This document shows positions 55,533-64,000 of a stretch of 64,000 nucleotides of DNA, piece by piece (position 1 is the stretch's first letter; the number at the start of each line of letters is the position of its first letter). The notes beneath the pieces were generated by a model. The model ran no database searches and had not been told where the DNA came from. It worked only from the letters and a program-made list of their open reading frames with translations. The position numbers and the translations under genes are program-made. Origin of the DNA: Gadus chalcogrammus (taxonomy: Eukaryota > Chordata > Actinopteri > Gadiformes > Gadidae); the NCBI RefSeq assembly GCF_026213295.1, contig NC_079427.1, positions 27,421,746-27,485,745 on the forward strand, written 5' to 3'.

Positions 55533-56542
55533 GTAAAAGCAAAAACTCTGACCTGCCAACAGCTTTCCATTCCTCATCTAACCTGATCATAAGCCCCCTT
55601 ACAGAGAATAATTAAACAAGTCTCTTCGATACTAGAAACATGAAAACATCACTACTGTAAACGCAATCTTTAACAGTTAGGAAATCTTTCCTTCAAAGTA
55701 ATGTCTAAAGCAAGGATGACGATGAGAAGTTCATCTCCTTCCACTACTTTGAAGTTGTTGTGGAGATACACTTCCCTGCACATCTGAGATGGAATCAGTA
55801 GAGATCCATGACGATTTGTCTTAGACCTACTCGTGTGCATTTAATTATTTGAAAAATGTATTGTTTCATTGTGTTTTGGCAATTCATCCAAACCAATACC
55901 AAGTTTTCGGCCACTTCAATCTGAGCTTTTGGAAAACTCCTTCTAGGGTGAATAAATCTTGAATACTGTTTTCTGTGTAATAGTGTGGACTGGTAAAACT
56001 GAGCTTTTGGAAAATGCAGACCATCAAATTACTGCAAAGCAATTCAAGGCTACCTGAAATAACTTAAGAATTTCTGCGCCTTGTGAATGCATATAGATGT
56101 ATTGCTCCCTATATTTCTCAGTCCACATCTCCCTCCTCGTTTCAATGAACCTTCAAAATGGGGCAGCTGAAGAAGATGCTCAATATGCTTCAAATAGTTC
56201 ACTATTCCGTCGCTACTTACCTGGCATGCCTATCGGTATGCCTCGGACCGGTTTTTACATTCCCTATGGACAGAGATATATTTTTTTATGCAGACGGTGT
56301 GATGTGAATATTTCTGATAACTGAAACGGACAAATAAGCTTTAAAAAATAAGCACATAAGTTTGGACAACCCTTAGTAGGTGATGCCTGGCGTGTCATTA
56401 ATCTCCTCGTGAGACAGTACAGCACTCTCTGACAGGATCAAGCCATTCCATACTGTAGTAGTCTCAGGGTTAATGCTGACTAACGGCACATTGCTGTTTA
56501 ATACCTAACTAACCTTGCTTCTCTCATCACTGCTTCTCACAG

Positions 56543-56821
56543 AGCCTGTTCGCTTCATCAAGAAGCTGGAGGACACTAGTTTTAGAGTCGGTCAACCTCT
56601 GAAGCTAGTTTGCAACTACATTGGAAGCCAGATGGTGCAAGTCACCTGGAAGAAAGACGACAAGATGATCTGGGCGTCATACCAGTATAATGTCCACACT
56701 ACTGACTCCACCTGCTTTCTGGAGGTCCTCTACAGCGACCTGCCAGCAGCTGCAGGGAAATACTCCTGTGAAATTACTAATGCAGCTGGAAGTGATTTCT
56801 GTTACGCTCATGTCCGTCTAG
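56543..56821 (+). CDS. ttn: Titin exon 66: array Ig 54
   Basis: It encodes CNYIGSQMVQVTWKKDDKMI, NVHTTDSTCFLEVLYSDLPA and NAAGSDFCYAHVRLG. It is 279 bp, phase 1-1, and is identical in protein to exon 70. Confidence 0.94.
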
Positions 56822-57878
56822 GTAAAGGCAAAAGCATTCACCCGCGAACAGCTTTCTATTCCTGTGCTAACCTCCTTAGTCAATATCTCCATTTCTTCAG
56901 ATGGTGCATGATAACCCTCATAAGCCTGCTTACAGAGAATAATGTAACTAGTCTCTTCAATACTTGAAACATAAAACAATCATTACTGTAAACAAAATCT
57001 TTAACAGCTAAGGAATCATTCCTTCAACATAACTCCTGAAGCACAATGATCAGAAGATGTTTCCCTTCTAATACTTGGAGGATTTTTCGGAGATACAGTT
57101 CACTGCATGTCTAAAATGGAACTGGTAGAGATCAACGACTAGTTGTCTTTGGCCTAGCCCCTAAGGATCCCGGTATAAGAACTCATTTATTTGTCTTGGC
57201 CTTTCATCGGATCAAAAAACAATGTTATAAGTCGATGAACTCTGAGCTTTTGGAAAATAACTTTAAACAGTGTAGGAGTTTTTACCTCTATTTTCTGTGT
57301 GTTAGAGAGGATCTGTGACAGAGATTTTGGAAAATATTGACGACATGGCCTCGAGTTTGTGCATGGCAATTTAAGGCAACCTAGTATTATTAATCATTAC
57401 TACGCCTTGCAGAGGCATATAGATATATTGAGGTCAATACTTCTCAGGCCATATCTCCATCTGGAGTTTCAATGTAAACCTTCACTGAGCCTGAGAAATG
57501 GTGCATCTCAAGAAGAAGTTCAATACTCTCGATATGGTTCACCTTGTTTCTTCCTACTGACCTGGCATGCTTATCTTTACTCTTCCAATTGTTGCGCAAT
57601 CCCTATGGACAGATGTTTAGTTATACAGATGGTGTGACGTGAAGATTTCTGAAACTCAAATGAACAAATAAGCTTTAAAAAAAAAACGTGTGTTTGTGTG
57701 GACTACCCTTAGTAGCTGATTCTGGGCATGTTTTTGAGTCTCATAGAGAGAAAGTATTGCAGTCTGTGATAGGACCAAACCATTCCCTACTGTAGTAGTC
57801 TCAGGGTCAATGCTAACAAACGCCACACTGCTCATTAATACCTAACTAACTTGCTTCTCTCATCACTGCTTCTCACAG

Positions 57879-58157
57879 AGCCTGTTCATTTCATCAAGAA
57901 GTTGGAGGACACTCGCTTTTTAGTGGGTCAACCTCTGAAGTTAGTTTGCAAATACACTGGAAGCCAGAGGGTCCAAGTCACCTGGAAGAAAGACGACAAG
58001 TTGATCTGGGCGTCATACCAGTATAATGTCCAAACTACTGACTCCACCTGCTCTCTGGAGGTCCTTTACAGCGACCGCCCAGGAGCTGCAGGGAAATACT
58101 CCTGTGAAGTTTCTAATGAAGTTGGAAGTGATGTCTGTCACGCTCATGTCCGTCTAG
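57879..58157 (+). CDS. ttn: Titin exon 67: array Ig 55
   Basis: It encodes EPVHFIKKLEDTRFLVGQPL, NVQTTDSTCSLEVLYSDRPG and EVSNEVGSDVCHAHVRLG. It is 279 bp, phase 1-1, and is identical in protein to exon 71. The following intron is only about 400 bp. Confidence 0.94.
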
Positions 58158-58559
58158 GTAAAGGCAAAAGCACAAACCTGGCAAGAACTTTCCATTCCTC
58201 TGCTAACCTCCTCAGTAACTATCTACATTTCCTTAGAATGTGTATGATATCCCTCATAAGCCAGTTTTCAGAGAATAATGCAACTATTCTCTTCAATGCT
58301 GGAAACAAGAATCAAACACTACTGTAAACATGACTTCCAACAGTTAGGGATTCTTTCCTTCAATGTAACGTCTGAAGCACAATGATCAGAAGATGTTCCC
58401 TTCCAATACGTGGAGGATTTTGTTGAGATACACTTCACTCAACGTCTAATACAACTACACAATTCCATACTGTAGTAGTCTCAGAGTTAATGCTGACTAA
58501 CGCCATATTGCTCATTAATGCCTAACTAACCTTGCTTCTCTCCTCACTGCTTCTCACAG

Positions 58560-58838
58560 AGCCCGTTCGCTTCATCAAGAAGTTGGAAGACACTAGTTTT
58601 ATAGTCGGTCAACCGCTGAAACTAGTGTGCAAGTACACTGGAAGCCAAAGGGTCCAAGTCACCTGGAAGAAAGACGACAAGTTGATCTGGGCGTCATACC
58701 AGTATAATGTCCTAACTACTGACTCCACCTGCTCTCTGGAGGTCCTCTACAGCGACCGGCCAGCAGCTGCAGGGAAATACTCCTGTGAAATTACTAATGC
58801 AACTGGAAGTGATGTCTGTCAAGCTCATGTCCGTATAA
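58560..58838 (+). CDS. ttn: Titin exon 68: array Ig 56, chimeric exon at the duplication junction
   Basis: Its 5' half matches exon 72 (DTSFIVGQPLKLVCKYTG), while its 3' part, the ATAA|GTGAAG donor and the intron match exon 64. The switch lies in the identical tract 58694-58757. It is 279 bp, phase 1-1, with an intact Ig. Confidence 0.92.
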
Positions 58839-59740
58839 GTGAAGCCAAAAGCACTGGCATCGCAAAAGCTTTCCATTCTCCTGCTAACCTTCTCGGTAAC
58901 TATATCCTTTCCTCAGATGGTGCTTGATAACCCCCATAAGCCTGCTTACATAGAATAACTAAAATAGTCATGTCCTTCCACTATTTTGAGGATGTTGTGA
59001 AGATACACTTCACTGAACATCTGAGATGGACCTCAAAGAAATCCTTGACAAGTTGTGTCATGCCTTTCATCCAAACTAAAACACTGTTTTAGGTCAATGA
59101 AAATTTAGCTTTTGGAAAAGTAATTTCAGGGTTGAGATGTTATAAAAAAAATGAATACATTATTGTTGACCGGTGGAACTCAGCTTTTCAAAAATGTTTA
59201 CCACCTGCCCTCGAATTTGTCCATGGCAATTCTGAGCAATCTAGTGTTACTTAATCATTATTGCCCTTTGTAGAGGCATATAAATATACTGAACCCAATA
59301 CTTCTTAGTCCACGTCTCCCTCAGATTTTCAATGTACACCATACCCGAACTTCAGAAAATGGCGCAGCTGAAAACTTGCTCAAAACGCACCAAATAGTTA
59401 GACTTCCTTCCTTACTCACCGGGCAAACTTAACGGAGTACTTCCAATACTTTTGGCGAACCCCTTGGATAGAGATATATTGTAAAACAGATGGTGTGGAC
59501 ATGACAATTTTTAAAAACCGAAACTGACAAACTGGTTTTGAAAAAATACAAGTACCACGTGGACTAGCCTTGGAAGGCAATATTGGGCTTGTCCCTCTAT
59601 CACCTGGTGAGACAGTTTAGCAGTCTCCGATACGACGAAGCCATTACATACTGTCGTAGTCTCAGGGTTAGTGCTGACTAATGCCAAATTACTCATTAAT
59701 ACCTTACTAACCTTGCTCCTTTCATCACTGCTTCTCACAG

Positions 59741-60019
59741 AGCCTGTTCGCTTCATCAAGAAGCTGGAGGACACTCGCTTTTCAGTGGGTCAAGCTCTGA
59801 AGCTGGTGTGCAAGTACACTGGAAGCAAGAGGGTCCAAGTAACCTGGAAGAAAGACGACAAAATGATCTGGGCATCATACCAGTATAATGTCCTAACTAC
59901 TGACTCCACCTGCTCTCTGGAGGTCCTCTACAGCGACCGGCCATTAGCTGCAGGGAAATACTCCTGTGAAATAACTAATGAAATTGGGAGTGATTTCTGT
60001 CAGGCCCATGTCAGTCTAG
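59741..60019 (+). CDS. ttn: Titin exon 69: array Ig 57 (copy of exon 65)
   Basis: It is the second higher-order-repeat copy of exon 65 with the same protein (DTRFSVGQALKLVCKYTGSK). It is 279 bp, phase 1-1. Confidence 0.92.
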
Positions 60020-61030
60020 GTAAAAGCAAAAACTCTGACCTGCCAACAGCTTTCCATTCCTCATCTAACCTGATCATAAGCCCCCTTACAGAGAATAATT
60101 AAACAAGTCTCTTCGATACTAGAAACATGAAAACATCACTACTGTAAACGCAATCTTTAACAGTTAGGAAATCTTTCCTTCAAAGTAATGTCTAAAGCAA
60201 GGATGACGATGAGAAGTTCATCTCCTTCCACTACTTTGAAGTTGTTGTGGAGATACACTTCCCTGCACATCTGAGATGGAATCAGTAGAGATCCATGACG
60301 ATTTGTCTTAGACCTACTCGTGTGCATTTAATTATTTGAAAAATGTATTGTTTCATTGTGTTTTGGCATTTCATCCAAACCAATACCAAGTTTTCGGCCA
60401 CTTCAATCTGAGCTTTTGGAAAACTCCTTCTAGGGTGAATAAATCTTGAATATTGTTTTCTGTGTAATAGTGTGGACTGGTAAAACTGAGCTTTTGGAAA
60501 ATGCAGACCATCAAATTACTGCAAAGCAATTCAAGGCTACCTGAAATAACTTAAGAATTTCTGCGCCTTGTGAATGCATATAGATGTATTGCTCCCTATA
60601 TTTCTCAGTCCACATCTCCCTCCTCGTTTCAATGAACCTTCAAAATGGGGCAGCTGAAGAAGATGCTCAATATGCTTCAAATAGTTCACTATTCCGTCGC
60701 TACTTACCTGGCATGCCTATCGGTATGCCTCGGACCGGTTTTTACATTCCCTATGGACAGAGATATATTTTTTTATGCAGACGGTGTGATGTGAATATTT
60801 CTGATAACTGAAACGGACAAATAAGCTTTAAAAAATAAGCACATAAGTTTGGACAACCCTTAGTAGGTGATGCCTGGCGTGTCCATAAATCTCCTCGTGA
60901 GACAGTACAGCACTCTCTGACAGGATCAAGCCATTCCATACTGTAGTAGTCTCAGGGTTAATGCTGACTAACGGCACATTGCTGTTTAATACCTAACTAA
61001 CCTTGCTTCTCTCATCACTGCTTCTCACAG

Positions 61031-61309
61031 AGCCTGTTCGCTTCATCAAGAAGCTGGAGGACACTAGTTTTAGAGTCGGTCAACCTCTGAAGCTAGTTTG
61101 CAACTACATTGGAAGCCAGATGGTGCAAGTCACCTGGAAGAAAGACGACAAGATGATCTGGGCGTCATACCAGTATAATGTCCACACTACTGACTCCACC
61201 TGCTTTCTGGAGGTCCTCTACAGCGACCTGCCAGCAGCTGCAGGGAAATACTCCTGTGAAATTACTAATGCAGCTGGAAGTGATTTCTGTTACGCTCATG
61301 TCCGTCTAG
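61031..61309 (+). CDS. ttn: Titin exon 70: array Ig 58 (copy of exon 66)
   Basis: It is the second higher-order-repeat copy of exon 66 (NVHTTDSTCFLEVLYSDLPA). It is 279 bp, phase 1-1. Confidence 0.92.
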
Positions 61310-62366
61310 GTAAAGGCAAAAGCATTCACCCGCGAACAGCTTTCTATTCCTGTGCTAACCTCCTTAGTCAATATCTCCATTTCTTCAGATGGTGCATGAT
61401 AACCCTCATAAGCCTGCTTACAGAGAATAATGTAACTAGTCTCTTCAATACTTGAAACATAAAACAATCATTACTGTAAACAAAATCTTTAACAGCTAAG
61501 GAATCATTCCTTCAACATAACTCCTGAAGCACAATGATCAGAAGATGTTTCCCTTCTAATACTTGGAGGATTTTTCGGAGATACAGTTCACTGCATGTCT
61601 AAAATGGAACTGGTAGAGATCAACGACTAGTTGTCTTTGGCCTAGCCCCTAAGGATCCCGGTATAAGAACTCATTTATTTGTCTTGGCCTTTCATCGGAT
61701 CAAAAAACAATGTTATAAGTCGATGAACTCTGAGCTTTTGGAAAATAACTTTAAACAGTGTAGGAGTTTTTACCTCTATTTTCTGTGTGTTAGAGAGGAT
61801 CTGTGACAGAGATTTTGGAAAATATTGACGACATGGCCTCGAGTTTGTGCATGGCAATTTAAGGCAACCTAGTATTATTAATCATTACTACGCCTTGCAG
61901 AGGCATATAGATATATTGAGGTCAATACTTCTCAGGCCATATCTCCATCTGGAGTTTCAATGTAAACCTTCACTGAGCCTGAGAAATGGTGCATCTCAAG
62001 AAGAAGTTCAATACTCTCGATATGGTTCACCTTGTTTCTTCCTACTGACCTGGCATGCTTATCTTTACTCTTCCAATTGTTGCGCATTCCCTATGGACAG
62101 ATGTTTAGTTATACAGACGGTGTGACGTGAAGATTTCTGAAACTCAAATGAACAAATAAGCTTTAAAAAATAACCGTGTGTGTGTGTGGACTACCCTTAG
62201 TAGCTGATTCTGGGCATGTTTTTTAGTCTCATAGAGAGAAAGTATTGCAGTCTGTGATAGGACCAAACCATTCCCTACTGTAGTAGTCTCAGGGTCAATG
62301 CTAACAAACGCCACACTGCTCATTAATACCTAACTAACTTGCTTCTCTCATCACTGCTTCTCACAG

Positions 62367-62645
62367 AGCCTGTTCATTTCATCAAGAAGTTGGAGGACAC
62401 TCGCTTTTTAGTGGGTCAACCTCTGAAGTTAGTTTGCAAATACACTGGAAGCCAGAGGGTCCAGGTCACCTGGAAGAAAGACGACAAGTTGATCTGGGCG
62501 TCATACCAGTATAATGTCCAAACTACTGACTCCACCTGCTCTCTGGAGGTCCTTTACAGCGACCGCCCAGGAGCTGCAGGGAAATACTCCTGTGAAGTTT
62601 CTAATGAAGTTGGAAGTGATGTCTGTCACGCTCATGTCCGTCTAG
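62367..62645 (+). CDS. ttn: Titin exon 71: array Ig 59 (copy of exon 67)
   Basis: It is the second higher-order-repeat copy of exon 67 (NVQTTDSTCSLEVLYSDRPG). It is 279 bp, phase 1-1, with one silent change seen at 62464. Confidence 0.92.
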
Positions 62646-63047
62646 GTAAAGGCAAAAGCACAAACCTGGCAAGAACTTTCCATTCCTCTGCTAACCTCCT
62701 CAGTAACTATCTACGTTTCCTTAGAATGTGTATGATATCCCTCATAAGCCAGTTTTCAGAGAATAATGCAACTATTCTCTTCAATGCTGGAAACAAGAAT
62801 CAAACACTACTGTAAACATGACTTCCAACAGTTAGGGATTCTTTCCTTCAATGTAACGTCTGAAGCACAATGATCAGAAGATGTTCCCTTCCAATACGTG
62901 GAGGATTTTGTTGAGATACACTTCACTCAACGTCTAATACAACTACACAATTCCATACTGTAGTAGTCTCAGAGTTAATGCTGACTAACGCCATATTGCT
63001 CATTAATGCCTAACTAACCTTGCTTCTCTCCTCACTGCTTCTCACAG

Positions 63048-63326
63048 AGCCCGTTCGCTTCATCAAGAAGTTGGAAGACACTAGTTTTATAGTCGGTCAA
63101 CCGCTGAAACTAGTGTGCAAGTACACTGGAAGCCAAAGGGTCCAAGTCACCTGGAAGAAAGACGACAAGTTAATCTGGGCGTCATACCAGTATAATGTCC
63201 TAACTACTGACTCCACCTGCTCTCTGGAGGTCCTCTACAGCGACCGCCCTGCAGCTGCAGGGATATACTCCTGTGAAATTGCTAATGAGGCTGGAAGTGA
63301 TATCTGTCACGCTCATGTCAGTCTAG
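63048..63326 (+). CDS. ttn: Titin exon 72: array Ig 60, last in window
   Basis: It encodes EPVRFIKKLEDTSFIVGQPL, KKDDKLIWASYQYNV and AGIYSCEIANEAGSDICHA, with the standard CTAG|GTAAAG donor. It is 279 bp, phase 1-1. The downstream 63327-64000 is array-type intron, so more modules are expected beyond the window. Confidence 0.93.
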
Positions 63327-64000
63327 GTAAAGGCAAAAGCACTAACCTGCCAACAGCTTTCAATTCCTCTACTAACCTCCTCAGTAACTATTTCCGTTTC
63401 CTTAGAAGGTGCATGATATCCCTCATAAGCCTGCTTTCAGAGAGTAACACAAATAGCATTTTCAATACCTTGAAACATGAAACAATCATTACTGTAAATG
63501 GAATCTTTAAGAGTTGGGGAATCTTTCCTTCAATGTAATGATCAGAAGATCTTTCCCTTCTAATACTTGGAGGAATTTTGTGGAGATACACTTTCACTGC
63601 ATGTCTAAAAGGGAACTGGTAGAGATCCTTGACTAGTTGTCCTTGGTCTAGCCCCTGAGGTTCCCGGTATTTGAACAAAAACACATTTTCAATGTGTTTT
63701 GGCCTTTCAGGGGTAATCAAACAATGTTTTAAGAAACTGATCTCTGAGCTTTTTGAAAATGCCTTCAAAGGTGTAGTACGAGTTTTGATCTCTGTTTTCT
63801 GTGGGTTAGAGGAGATCAGTGACAAAGAGCTTTTGGAAAATATTGACCTCATGTCCTCGAGTTTGTGCATGGCAATTTAAGGCAACTTCATATTATTAAT
63901 CATTATTACATCCATATAGATATACTGAGACTAAATACTTCTAAGGCCATGTCGCCATCTGTGATTAAATGTAAACCTGCATTGAACCTTAGAAATGGTG

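Larger units (their letters stand above)
54207..58693 (+). repeat. ttn: Higher-order repeat, copy A (4,487 bp)
   Basis: It runs from the middle of exon 64 to the middle of exon 68 and matches 58694-63180 with only scattered substitutions and tiny indels. It contains the end of one Ig exon, three whole Ig exons and the start of another. Boundaries are uncertain within a 63-bp identical tract. Confidence 0.88.
58694..63180 (+). repeat. ttn: Higher-order repeat, copy B (4,487 bp)
   Basis: This is the direct tandem copy of 54207-58693. Small differences, such as those near 60367, 60883 and 62172, show it is not a byte-for-byte assembly duplication. Confidence 0.88.
49902..64000 (+). repeat. ttn: Monotypic Ig exon-plus-intron array (12 units seen, continues past window)
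   Basis: Twelve consecutive exons encode one Ig type with KLVCKYTGSQRVQVTWKKDD, IWASYQYNV and TTDSTCSLEVLYSD. The introns repeat too: each begins gtaaaggcaaaagcac and ends in a shared ~90-bp block containing GTAGTCTCAGGGTTAATGCT and CTTCTCACAG. Normal vertebrate titin rotates Ig types through a super-repeat, so this is amplification of one module with its intron. Intron sequence outside the named insertions shows no other feature. Confidence 0.93.

Noticed and set aside
57359..57637. 92-codon frame repeated at 61847-62125
   Set aside because: It lies in array intron sequence copied by the 4.5-kb duplication; it has no Ig features or splice sites.
63388..63870. 160-codon minus-strand open frame
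   Set aside because: It lies in repeated array intron, is not preserved in sister introns and shows no recognisable domain.

Overview
The window is vertebrate, almost certainly teleost, genomic DNA. It carries the 5' part of one titin (ttn) gene on the + strand. The predicted protein follows the vertebrate titin order: Z1/Z2 Ig pair, Z-disc linker with a Z-repeat, Z-disc Igs, proximal tandem Igs, a novex-position exon, the N2B exon, then the middle tandem-Ig segment. Fish origin is inferred from short introns, abundant TAA and CA microsatellites, hAT-type elements and fish-style dispersed repeats. The species cannot be named from the sequence.

Layout. 1-3849 is a near-identical second copy of 30113-33988. 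It contains Ig exons that belong downstream, has single-base deletions that break frames, and abuts a 100-N gap (3850-3949), so it is probably a misplaced or haplotypic contig. The real gene starts at ATG 4825. I trace 72 coding exons whose phases all join in frame: Z-disc exons 4825-26430, proximal tandem Igs 26532-33978, a novex-position exon 34276-34764, a microexon 35212-35262, the N2B exon 35458-39111, and the middle tandem-Ig exons from 39961 to the window end, where the gene continues. No non-coding exon 1 or promoter was recognised.

The intron between Z1 and Z2 holds a 9,966-bp composite insertion (5699-15664) bounded by a perfect 8-bp target-site duplication, plus a second hAT element (16133-16588). 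A third hAT-like element (53172-53893) lies in the Ig array.

The most unusual feature is at the 3' end. The middle tandem-Ig segment first follows the normal vertebrate super-repeat order of different Ig types, with several decayed modules at 44745-46155. From 49902 onward it becomes a monotypic array of one Ig type: 12 exons here, the first a frameshifted relic, the others all exactly 279 bp. The array contains a recent 4,487-bp, four-exon tandem duplication whose junction lies inside an Ig exon. These exons are all phase 1-1, so they can be gained or skipped without changing frame; this would lengthen or tune the extensible I-band spring.
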